Of a stretch of DNA of 20,262 bases, positions 7,788-14,297 are shown piece by piece. The position numbers and the translations under genes are program-made. Positions within the stretch are counted from its first letter, which is position 1; each line of letters opens with the position of its first letter. The DNA is from an uncultured Oscillospiraceae bacterium (GTDB lineage: Bacteria > Bacillota > Clostridia > Oscillospirales > Oscillospiraceae): the NCBI GenBank assembly GCA_934569425.1, contig CAKTKM010000013.1, positions 1 to 20,262 on the forward strand, read 5' to 3'. The notes below the pieces were generated by a model. The model worked only from the letters and a program-made list of their open reading frames with translations. It did not search any database and was not told where the DNA came from.

Positions 7788-8791
7788 AACAGTTTCAGGT
7801 AGGTATTCTGGGCGCCACCGGCGCGGTGGGTCGTGAAATGATGAAAATTCTGGAGGAGCGGAACTTCCCCGTGGCGGCGCTTCGCCCCATCGCCAGTGAG
7901 CGCAGCGCCGGCACGAAGCTGCCCTTCCATGGCGGCGAGGTAGAGGTGGTGGCCGCTTCCGACGCTGCCTTCGCGGGTCTGGATCTGGTGCTGGGCGCGG
8001 CGGAGAACGACATCGCCAAACGGTACGCTCCCGCCATCGTCAAGTCCGGCGCCGTCTTTGTGGACAACTCCAGCGCCTTCCGTCTGGACAAGGACGTTCC
8101 GCTGGTGATCCCCGAGATCAATCCCGAGGATGTGAAGCAGCATAAGGGTATCATCTCCAACCCCAACTGCACCACCATCGTCTCGCTGGTGGCCATCAAC
8201 GCCCTGAACCGGCTCAGCCCCATTGAGAGCATCGTGGCCTCCAGCTATCAGGCGGTCAGCGGCGCCGGTGCCGGCGGCCCCATCGAGCTGATGGCCGAGG
8301 TGGACGCTCTCGGCAGGGGAGAGTCCTATGATCCCAAGGTCTTCCAGTATCAGATCGCCTATAACGTCATTCCGCAGATCGGCGGCGAGGCCTTCGAGGG
8401 CTATACCTCCGAGGAGATGAAAATGCAGAACGAGGGTCGCAAGATCCTCCATCTGCCGGAGCTGAAGGTCAGCTGTACCTGTGTCCGCGTCCCTGTGGTG
8501 CGCAGCCACAGCGTCTCTCTTGTGGTGCGCACCAGGGAGAAGATCTCCGTGGCCGACGCCCGCGCCGCCATCGCCAAGGCGGCGGGCTGCCGTCTGGTGG
8601 ACGACTTGGCCAATAAGCGCTACCCCATGCCGTTGGATACCTCCGATCAGGATCTGGTGTTCGTGGGTCGTATTCGGGACGATCTTACCGCGGATAACGG
8701 TCTGAACCTCTGGTGCTGCGGCGACCAGGTGCGCAAGGGCGCCGCCACCAACGCCGTCCAGATCGCCGAGCTGGCCATGGGCGTCCGCTGA
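7784..8791 (+). CDS. asd: Aspartate-semialdehyde dehydrogenase
   Basis: A 335-residue NADPH-dependent enzyme reducing aspartyl phosphate, the product of the upstream kinase, to aspartate semialdehyde. The nucleotide-binding GILGATGAVGREMM opens the protein (residues 8-21). The catalytic cysteine is C129 in SNPNCTTI and the general-base histidine is H242 in VVRSHSVSLVV. Length is normal for the Gram-positive type of ASADH (about 330-350). The ATG overlaps the lysC stop in an ATGA and has an AAAGGAGG ribosome site inside lysC, so the two proteins should be made in step. The product feeds both homoserine/threonine synthesis and the diaminopimelate/lysine branch. Confidence 0.97.
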   Translation: MKQFQVGILGATGAVGREMMKILEERNFPVAALRPIASERSAGTKLPFHGGEVEVVAASDAAFAGLDLVLGAAENDIAKRYAPAIVKSGAVFVDNSSAFRLDKDVPLVIPEINPEDVKQHKGIISNPNCTTIVSLVAINALNRLSPIESIVASSYQAVSGAGAGGPIELMAEVDALGRGESYDPKVFQYQIAYNVIPQIGGEAFEGYTSEEMKMQNEGRKILHLPELKVSCTCVRVPVVRSHSVSLVVRTREKISVADARAAIAKAAGCRLVDDLANKRYPMPLDTSDQDLVFVGRIRDDLTADNGLNLWCCGDQVRKGAATNAVQIAELAMGVR

Positions 8792-8800
8792 ACAGAAAAA

Positions 8801-8891
8801 CCGCACCCTTTATGTGAAGAGATAAAATCATGGCAGGCACGAAAGTGCCTGCCATGATTTTATCTCTTCACTACTTTGCATTTGGGTGCGG
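8801..8891. terminator. Nested palindrome after asd, probable bidirectional terminator
   Basis: A perfect 27-bp stem (8814-8840 with 8845-8871) closes on a GAAA tetraloop. It is enclosed by a second inverted pair CCGCACCC (8801-8808) and GGGTGCGG (8884-8891), across an asymmetric internal loop of 5 and 12 bases. On the minus strand the outer stem is followed by TTTTT, fitting a terminator for truA; on the plus strand only CTTTAT follows. It lies between the convergent asd and truA genes. The length and perfection exceed an ordinary terminator. Confidence 0.75.
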
Positions 8892-8892
8892 C

Positions 8893-8945
8893 TTTATGTA
8901 CCAATAACGGGGTTTTATGTACCGATAACCGGGGTTTATGTACCG
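8893..8945. repeat. Three iteron-like direct repeats (about 21-bp period)
   Basis: The unit TTTATGTACCGATAACCGGG occurs at 8893-8912 (with A for G and one base fewer), at 8914-8934, and as a partial copy TTTATGTACCG at 8935-8945. The spacing of about 21 bases places the copies on the same helix face, as in iterons bound by plasmid Rep proteins. No rep gene is nearby. A related TTTATGT also precedes the palindrome at 8809. Confidence 0.8.
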
Positions 8946-8953
8946 TTTTGCAG

Positions 8954-8983
8954 ACAACAAAAGGCAACGAAGGACAACGAAAG
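8954..8983. repeat. 10-bp tandem repeat, three copies
   Basis: ACAACAAAAG (8954-8963), GCAACGAAGG (8964-8973) and ACAACGAAAG (8974-8983) are three imperfect 10-bp copies, an A-rich strand in an otherwise GC-rich window. They directly follow the 21-bp repeats and end 12 bases before the truA stop codon. Confidence 0.65.
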
Positions 8984-8995
8984 CACTGCCCGGAC

Positions 8996-9730
8996 TCAGT
9001 AATCCACCTTCATCAGGCAGAGTCCCTCCGGCGGTGCGGTGGGGCCTGCCTGCTTGCGGTCACGGCTTTCCAGAATGGTCAGAACCTGTTCCGGCTCCCA
9101 GAAGCCGCGCCCTACCTCCAGCAGGGTACCCACTAAAATTCTTACCATATTCTGTAAAAAACCGTTGCCGTGAAACGTGAAGAGAATGCGGTCCTTCCGC
9201 TGCTGAATGTCGATGGTATCCACCGTGCGGACGGTGGATTTTTTCATGCGGGGATTGCCGCAAAAGGCGGCGAAATCGTGCTCTCCCGTTACATAGGCGG
9301 CAGCGCGGCGCATCCGCTCCACATCGGGGACATAGGGCAGGATGGTGACGTATTTCCGGTCAAAAACAGGTTTGACCTCTCCGACAAATACAGTGTAGCG
9401 GTAGGTTTTGCCCAGGGCGTTGTAGCGGGCGTGGAACCGGGGAGCGCAGGGCTTCACCTCCCGCACGGCGATGGCGTCGGGCAGGTAGCGGTTGCAGTAA
9501 TCCCGGATCTCCTCCGGCGACTCGCTGACCTCCAGCGCGGCATTGGCCACCATGGCGCGGGCGTGGACGCCGGCGTCGGTGCGTCCCGCACCGATGATCT
9601 CCACCGGCCGGCCTGCCAGCCGGGTCAAAACGGCCTCGATCTTGCCCTGCACGGTGTCTCTGTCCGGCTGGCGCTCCCAGCCGAAAAAGCGGCTGCCGTC
9701 ATAGGCAATGGTAAATTTATAGTTCTGCAT
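8996..9730 (-). CDS. truA: tRNA pseudouridine synthase A
   Basis: A 244-residue enzyme that isomerises uridines 38-40 in the tRNA anticodon stem. The N-terminal IAYDGSRFFGWERQP and the catalytic aspartate D52 in GAGRTDAGVHA are diagnostic; the later FCGNPRMKKSTVRTV segment and the GNGFLQNMVRILVGTL motif complete the family pattern. Length is standard (about 245-270). The start lies one base after the stop codon of the upstream GNAT-like gene and has no clear ribosome site, so translation is probably coupled to it. The 3' end faces asd across the repeat island. Confidence 0.97.
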   Translation of the reverse strand: MQNYKFTIAYDGSRFFGWERQPDRDTVQGKIEAVLTRLAGRPVEIIGAGRTDAGVHARAMVANAALEVSESPEEIRDYCNRYLPDAIAVREVKPCAPRFHARYNALGKTYRYTVFVGEVKPVFDRKYVTILPYVPDVERMRRAAAYVTGEHDFAAFCGNPRMKKSTVRTVDTIDIQQRKDRILFTFHGNGFLQNMVRILVGTLLEVGRGFWEPEQVLTILESRDRKQAGPTAPPEGLCLMKVDY

Positions 9731-9731
9731 A

Positions 9732-10859
9732 TCACTTCAGCTTTTTGACAAAGCAGCGGCGGCGCTTGTGCTGCTGGATGTCGAAATCCTTCCACTGTGC
9801 CTGTACCTTCTGGTTGGTCTCCAGCATGGGGCCGGTTTCGGCCTCTTTGATGCCCATTTTGAAGCAGCCCAGCATGGCGTGGTACAGGATCATGGCGTTG
9901 ACGCCCTTTTGCTGGTAATCCGGCCGCACGGCGATCAGCAAAAGGTCGATGGTGTCGTTTTTCCGGAAGGCCTTCAGCAGGTCGATCCAGCCGGTCGGCA
10001 GATATTTGCCCCGGCTCTTCTGCAGGGCGGCGGCAATGGAGGGGGCGGCCACGCCCATGGCCACCATATCCTCGTGCTCATCCATAATGAAAAAGGCCAG
10101 ATTGGGGTTCACCAGTGGGGCAAATTTGGCGCTGTAGCGCTTGATCTGCTTGTCGGAGAGCTCCACGGTGCCGTACAGGGGGGCGTAGCAGGTGTTCACC
10201 AGCTGGAAAAAGCGGGGGATCAGGCTGAAATAGTCCAGCCGCGTTTTCGGACGGAACACATGGAGATTGCACCGCTTTTCCACGAATTCCGACAGCTTGC
10301 GCCACCGCTGGATGACCTTTTCATCGGTGGGTACCTGAATGAGGTTTTCGATCCAGTCCACGTCCTTGACATAGCCCAGACGGGTCAGATGGTCGATATA
10401 GTAGGGGTGGTTGTAATAGGTGAAGAAGCAGCTGCGGCGGTCAAAGCCCTCCACCAGCATGCCCTCGCGATCCAGATCGGTAAAGCCCAGAGGGCCGTGC
10501 ACCTCGTCACAGCCCTTGGCCTTGGCCCAGCGCTCCACGGTGGCGAACAGGGCGTTGGACACCTGCTCGTCGTCAATAAAATCCACCTGCGTGAAGCGCA
10601 TCCGCCTGGTGTTCCACTTTTCGTTGGCGCGGTGGCTGAGAATGGCGCCGATGCGCCCCACGATCTCACCATTGCGCATGGCCAGCCAGCAGCGTGCCTC
10701 GCAGTACTCAAAGGCGGGGTTTTTCTTTCTGTCCCAGTCACTCATGTCGTCGTCAAAGGTGGCGGGGACAAACTGGGGTACGTCCCGGTAGAGAATATTG
10801 GGATAATTCACGAACTGGCGCAGCTGCCGTTTCGTGGTCACTTCGATAATTGAAACCAT
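9732..10859 (-). CDS. GNAT-type acyltransferase-like protein (YghO-like)
   Basis: A 375-residue soluble protein resembling the YghO group of conserved proteins with a GNAT-related fold. An N-terminal half runs from MVSIIEVTTKRQLRQFVNYP through the WLAMRNGEIVGRIGAILSH strand pair; a C-terminal half has LLIAVRPDYQQKGVNAMIL, which looks like the acetyl-CoA-binding V-x-P-x-x-[QR]-x-x-G loop, and ends with FVKKL, as many GNAT proteins do. Substrate and biological role are not known. The frame is open to 10919, but AGGAGG lies 7 bases before the ATG at 10859, and the promoter candidate at 10886-10914 falls inside the longer version, so the shorter form is used. It is followed by truA after one base. 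Confidence 0.8.
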   Translation of the reverse strand: MVSIIEVTTKRQLRQFVNYPNILYRDVPQFVPATFDDDMSDWDRKKNPAFEYCEARCWLAMRNGEIVGRIGAILSHRANEKWNTRRMRFTQVDFIDDEQVSNALFATVERWAKAKGCDEVHGPLGFTDLDREGMLVEGFDRRSCFFTYYNHPYYIDHLTRLGYVKDVDWIENLIQVPTDEKVIQRWRKLSEFVEKRCNLHVFRPKTRLDYFSLIPRFFQLVNTCYAPLYGTVELSDKQIKRYSAKFAPLVNPNLAFFIMDEHEDMVAMGVAAPSIAAALQKSRGKYLPTGWIDLLKAFRKNDTIDLLLIAVRPDYQQKGVNAMILYHAMLGCFKMGIKEAETGPMLETNQKVQAQWKDFDIQQHKRRRCFVKKLK

Positions 10860-10885
10860 AAATGGTCCTCCTTGCATACAGCTCC

Positions 10886-10914
10886 AGTTTAGCGCAAAAT
10901 CCGGCAAAAAGCAA
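10886..10914 (-). promoter_or_regulatory. Promoter for the GNAT-like gene and truA
   Basis: Read on the minus strand: TTGCTT (10914-10909), a 17-base spacer and TAAACT (10891-10886). The start near 10879 leaves about 20 bases with the AGGAGG site at 10872-10867. Confidence 0.5.
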
Positions 10915-10925
10915 CACAAAAAGAG

Positions 10926-10954
10926 TGGAAAAGCCGAAGGGGATATGCTATACT
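10926..10954 (+). promoter_or_regulatory. Promoter for the phosphopantetheinyl transferase-glucokinase pair
   Basis: TGGAAA (10926-10931), a 17-base spacer and TATACT (10949-10954) with TGC just before it as an extended -10. The predicted start near 10961 gives a leader of about 30 bases ending in GGAGG. Confidence 0.6.
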
Positions 10955-10992
10955 TATGCGTTGAAAGACCATAATACCATGGAGGTAGTCAA

Positions 10993-11562
10993 ATGGAGCT
11001 GTTCTGGTACAATATCAGGGAGATGGACGCGGCGGCCTATGAGGCGGCCATGGCCATGATGTCCGCGGAGCGCCGCGGACGTGTGAAGGAGTTTCCCAAC
11101 GAGGACGACCGCAAGCGCAGCGCCGCGGGAGAGCTGCTGCTGCGCCGCGCCGCCGCGCAGCGGCTGGGCGGTACGGCGGAGGACGCGCCCCTGTGCTGGG
11201 ATGAAAACGGCAAGCCCTTTGTGGAGGGGGATCCTTTCTATGTCAGCGTCAGCCACAGCGGCCCCTATGTGGTGTGCGCCGTGGGGGAGAAGGTGCTGGG
11301 GGTGGATGTGGAGGTGATCCGCGCCGCCGAGGAGAAGTTTATGCGCCGCGCCTGCTCCGAAGGGGAGATGGCCTACATCCGCTACGGCGACGCAGGCTGC
11401 TATCAGCGGTTCTGGGAGTGCTGGACCGCCAAGGAGGCGCTGTTCAAGCTGACGGGTAAGGGGCCGCTGCTGGCGCTGAGCCGTCTGGCGCTGCCGGAGG
11501 GCGTGACGCTGGATCACATGCTGCGCAGCGGCTGTGCCGTTACCGTGGCCACGATGCTGTAA
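10993..11562 (+). CDS. 4'-phosphopantetheinyl transferase, Sfp type
   Basis: A 189-residue enzyme that moves the phosphopantetheine arm of coenzyme A to a serine of acyl or peptidyl carrier proteins. The family motifs are in order: a KRSAAGELLLRR segment (41-52) like the conserved R-x-x-x-G-x-x-L-L, VSVSHSGPYVVCA (84-96), the magnesium motif GVDVE (103-107) and WTAKEALFKLTGKG (144-157). It is somewhat shorter than Sfp (about 224) through a short C-terminus. No polyketide or peptide synthetase genes are in the window, so its carrier protein is unknown; it may serve fatty acid ACP or a distant cluster. GGAGG precedes the start; glucokinase follows after 18 bases in the same direction. Confidence 0.92.
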   Translation: MELFWYNIREMDAAAYEAAMAMMSAERRGRVKEFPNEDDRKRSAAGELLLRRAAAQRLGGTAEDAPLCWDENGKPFVEGDPFYVSVSHSGPYVVCAVGEKVLGVDVEVIRAAEEKFMRRACSEGEMAYIRYGDAGCYQRFWECWTAKEALFKLTGKGPLLALSRLALPEGVTLDHMLRSGCAVTVATML

Positions 11563-11580
11563 GCAGGGGAGGAGAGAGCC

Positions 11581-12507
11581 ATGTATCGTATCGGAATTGA
11601 TCTGGGCGGCACCAACATCGCCGTGGGCGTGGTGGACGACCGGCAGGCCATCATCGCCGAGGCCAGCGTCCCCACCGGCGCGTTCCGCCCGGCGGAGGAG
11701 ATGGTGGCGGACATGTGCCGCGCCGTGGAGATGGCGCTGGACAAGGCGGGACTGAAGGCCGCCGACTGCGCCAGCATCGGCATCGGATCCCCCGGCACCT
11801 GCGACAGCGAGGCGGGGACCGTACTGCGGGCGTACAATCTGGGCTGGTTCAACGTGCCGGTGTGCCGGATGCTGCACCAGCGGTTCGGGATCCCCGTGCA
11901 TCTCAGCAATGACGCCAACTGCGCCGCGCTGGCGGAGACCGTGGCGGGCGCGGCGGCAGGCTGCCGGAACATGATCCTCATCACGCTGGGGACCGGCGTG
12001 GGAGGCGGCATTATCATTGACGGAAAGATCTACGCCGGGATGCGATCCATGGGCGCGGAGCTGGGACACACGCTGCTGGTGCTGGAGGGCGAACACTGTA
12101 CCTGCGGGCGGGACGGCTGCTGGGAGGCCTATGCCTCCGCCACGGCGCTGATCCGGCAGGCCAAGCGAGCGGGTGAACAGCACCCGGAGTCGGCGCTGCA
12201 CGGACGGGAGGCGCTGACGGCGCTGGACGTGTTTCAGGCGGCTGACAGCGGAGACGCCGCGGCGCAGGCGGTCATCGACCGGTGGTGCGTCTATGTGGCG
12301 GCGGGGCTGACGGATCTGGTCAACAGTCTTGCGCCGGAGATGATCCTGATCGGAGGCGGCATCAGCCGTCAGGGTGAGCGGATCCTTGCGCCCATTCGGG
12401 AATATGTGGCCGAGCACTGCTTCGGCCAGCGGCAGGGCGCCATCCCGGTGATCGCCGCCGCCCGTCTGGGCAATGAGGCAGGCATTATCGGCGCCGCCGC
12501 GCTGTAA
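11581..12507 (+). CDS. ROK family glucokinase
   Basis: A 308-residue cytoplasmic sugar kinase, probably phosphorylating glucose with ATP. The phosphate-1 motif is IDLGGTNIAVGVV (6-18). The catalytic base is D111 in LSNDANCAALAE; the adenosine/phosphate-2 loop is TLGTGVGGGIIIDG (135-148). The ROK zinc site is intact, with H163 in ELGH and C173, C175 and C180 in CTCGRDGCWEAYAS. IGGGISRQGE near the C-terminus is the second nucleotide loop. Absence of an N-terminal helix-turn-helix rules out a ROK repressor. Sugar specificity could differ (for example N-acetylmannosamine or fructose). It follows the phosphopantetheinyl transferase by 18 bases with a GGGGAGGAG site and is closed by a strong terminator. 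Confidence 0.93.
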   Translation: MYRIGIDLGGTNIAVGVVDDRQAIIAEASVPTGAFRPAEEMVADMCRAVEMALDKAGLKAADCASIGIGSPGTCDSEAGTVLRAYNLGWFNVPVCRMLHQRFGIPVHLSNDANCAALAETVAGAAAGCRNMILITLGTGVGGGIIIDGKIYAGMRSMGAELGHTLLVLEGEHCTCGRDGCWEAYASATALIRQAKRAGEQHPESALHGREALTALDVFQAADSGDAAAQAVIDRWCVYVAAGLTDLVNSLAPEMILIGGGISRQGERILAPIREYVAEHCFGQRQGAIPVIAAARLGNEAGIIGAAAL

Positions 12508-12530
12508 TCCGCAATATATGGCAGCAAAGG

Positions 12531-12571
12531 AAAAAATCAGGCCGGAACCAACGGTTCCGGCCTGATTTTTT
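12531..12571 (+). terminator. Intrinsic terminator after glucokinase
   Basis: A 19-bp perfect stem (12531-12549 with 12553-12571) closes on an AAC loop. Its A-rich left arm and T6 right end make it a classical terminator, 23 bases after the stop codon. Confidence 0.94.
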
Positions 12572-12583
12572 GTCAGGCTGCGC

Positions 12584-12631
12584 CAAAATTCATAATTTTG
12601 ACTTTCCTTTTCCTTGATTCTCTGGTATATT
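12584..12631 (+). promoter_or_regulatory. Promoter and possible operator before the lipoprotein operon
   Basis: An extended -10, TGGTATATT (12623-12631), is present, with no good -35 at 17 bases (TTTCCT at 12603); TTGACT at 12598 is 22 bases away. Directly upstream, CAAAATT-CAT-AATTTTG (12584-12600) is a perfect 7-bp-arm inverted repeat that could be a protein-binding site, for example for the response regulator of the same operon. Confidence 0.4.
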
Positions 12632-12670
12632 AAAACGTTGTAACACGATTTACCCCGAAGGAGGAGACAT

Positions 12671-13591
12671 ATGAAACGTATCGTTTTACTGCTGCTTTGC
12701 CTGCTGCTGGTGCTGGCGCTGGCCGCCTGCGGCAAGGCGAAGGAGGCGGACAATGGCGCGCAGATGGAGAACAACGCGCTGGTCAGCGGCGAGGAGATGC
12801 CCCTGACGCAGGCCGGTACGCTGGACTACAGCAACGGGCAGGTGACCTGCCGGTTCCGGAAGGATGAGGATGGCTGGAAGTGGGTGGACAACGAGAAATT
12901 CCCGCTGGACGCCGCCTATGTGGAGGAGATCCTGACGGCGCTGGAGGAGATGTCCGCCGCGCTGACGCCCGTTACGCCGGCGGTGGATCCGGCGGAGTGC
13001 GGTCTGGACGAGACCAGCCGCTACCTGACGGTAGTGGTGGGAGAGGAAGCCACCACGCTGCGCTTCGGCCAGCAGCGGGAGGATGGACAGTGGTATATGT
13101 CCGTGGACGGACGGGAGGATGTCTATCTGGTGGCGGATGAGTTCATGCAGAAGCTGGACCGCGGCATCTACGACATGGCGGTGCTGCCTGTGCTGCCGGA
13201 GCTGACGGACGAGAATCTGACGGCGATTGCCGTGCGGCGGGACAGCGAGAGCAAGGCGGTGCGCCTTGCCAAGAAGGAGAATGGCTGGGTGCTGGGCGGC
13301 GTAACACGGCCGGACGGCATTGCCGACATCGAGGCGGCGCTGGCGGAGTTTGCCTTTGACAGCTGCTTCAACTACGATCCCTCGCCGGACGCCGCGCCCC
13401 TGTGCGGGCTGGACACGCCGGATACGGTGATCGAGCTGTCCTATGTGAACACGGTGGGGACGGAGACCACCATTACTCTGACGCTGGGGACGCTGCGGGA
13501 GGACGGGTGCTATTACGCCACGCTGAACGACGATACCACAGTGTATTTGCTGAACAAGGACAAGGTGGCACCGCTGCTGGCGCTGCTGTGA
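12671..13591 (+). CDS. DUF4340-type lipoprotein
   Basis: A 306-residue predicted lipoprotein. A signal peptide with K2-R3 and a long leucine run ends in the lipobox LAAC, so C20 would be lipid-anchored on the outer face of the membrane. The mature part has repeated beta-rich blocks: CRFRKDEDGWKWVDNEKFPLD, LTVVVGEEATTLRFGQQREDGQWYMSVDG, and later a second set (LAKKENGWVLGG, ITLTLGTLREDGCYYATLND). This two-fold pattern of a W-containing strand and a tri-part LG/FG-x-x-x-x-D-G-x-Y-x strand matches DUF4340, whose function is not established. The start follows GAAGGAGGA. The response regulator gene begins 13 bases downstream, so the lipoprotein may sense or modulate envelope state for that two-component system (inference). 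Confidence 0.8.
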   Translation: MKRIVLLLLCLLLVLALAACGKAKEADNGAQMENNALVSGEEMPLTQAGTLDYSNGQVTCRFRKDEDGWKWVDNEKFPLDAAYVEEILTALEEMSAALTPVTPAVDPAECGLDETSRYLTVVVGEEATTLRFGQQREDGQWYMSVDGREDVYLVADEFMQKLDRGIYDMAVLPVLPELTDENLTAIAVRRDSESKAVRLAKKENGWVLGGVTRPDGIADIEAALAEFAFDSCFNYDPSPDAAPLCGLDTPDTVIELSYVNTVGTETTITLTLGTLREDGCYYATLNDDTTVYLLNKDKVAPLLALL

Positions 13592-13604
13592 CGGAGGATC
13601 GGAT

Positions 13605-14297
13605 ATGCGGCTGTTGATCGTGGAGGATGAGGTGCGGCTGGCGGAGACGCTGCGGCAGCTGCTGCGGCGGCAGGGCTATACCGCCGATGTGTGCCACGAC
13701 GGCGTCAGCGGACTGGACAACGCCATGAGCGGCATTTACGATCTGGTGATCCTGGATGTGATGCTGCCGGGGATGAACGGTTTTCAGGCGGCGCAGCGGC
13801 TGCGCACAGAGGGAGTGGAGACGCCTATCCTGATGCTGACGGCCAAGAGCGCGCTGGAGGACCGGGTCCACGGGCTGGACTGCGGAGCGGATTACTATCT
13901 CACCAAGCCCTTTGAGCCGGAGGAGCTGCTGGCCTGCGTGCGGACGCTGCTGCGCCGGGGCGGCGGGCAGCTGCGGGAGAGCGACCAGACCGGTTGGGGC
14001 GACCTGACGCTGGAGCGGGGGACGTTCGCGCTGCGGTGCGGCGACCGGGAGACGCGGCTGAGCCGGCGGGAGTACGACCTGATGGAGCTGCTGCTGGCCA
14101 ACGGGGCGCAGGTGGTCACAAAAGAGCAGATCCTGAACAAGGTGTGGGGGTATGACTCTCAGGCCGAGGACAACAATGTGGAGGTGTATATCTCCTTCTT
14201 GCGGCGGAAGCTGGCGCATCTGCGCTCGGATGTGAAGATCAAGACGCTGCGGATGCTGGGATATTGCCTGACGCAGGACGGGGAGGGATCGGTATGA
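13605..14297 (+). CDS. OmpR/PhoB-family response regulator
   Basis: A 230-residue DNA-binding response regulator. The receiver domain (1-115) has the acidic pair E7-D8, the phospho-acceptor D51 in VILDVMLPGMNGF, T79 in MLTAKS and K101 in LTKPFEPEEL. After a short linker, the C-terminal winged helix (about 128-228) has ETRLSRREYDLMELL, the VVTKEQILNKVWG helix and the VEVYISFLRRKLA recognition helix. All key residues are intact. GGAGG precedes the ATG. The gene overlaps the sensor kinase gene by four bases (ATGA), so they form a pair. The regulon is unknown; the inverted repeat before the lipoprotein gene is a candidate site. Confidence 0.96.
   Translation: MRLLIVEDEVRLAETLRQLLRRQGYTADVCHDGVSGLDNAMSGIYDLVILDVMLPGMNGFQAAQRLRTEGVETPILMLTAKSALEDRVHGLDCGADYYLTKPFEPEELLACVRTLLRRGGGQLRESDQTGWGDLTLERGTFALRCGDRETRLSRREYDLMELLLANGAQVVTKEQILNKVWGYDSQAEDNNVEVYISFLRRKLAHLRSDVKIKTLRMLGYCLTQDGEGSV

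Noticed and set aside
6427..8883. ACTTTGCATTT shared by the lysC leader and the region after asd
   Set aside because: An 11-base match within 20 kb is expected by chance many times.
8893..8945. CRISPR array
   Set aside because: The repeats abut with a 21-bp period and there are no spacers or cas genes.
10860..10919. Extended N-terminus for the GNAT-like protein (start at 10919)
   Set aside because: The internal ATG at 10859 has AGGAGG at the right distance and the extension overlaps the promoter candidate.
12519..12566. 15-codon frame beginning MAAKEKIRPEP after glucokinase
   Set aside because: It runs through the terminator stem and has no ribosome site.
10954..12774. A 606-codon open frame on the minus strand across the phosphopantetheinyl transferase and glucokinase genes
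   Set aside because: Both plus-strand genes have complete motifs and ribosome sites; the antisense frame has none and runs through a terminator and two promoters.
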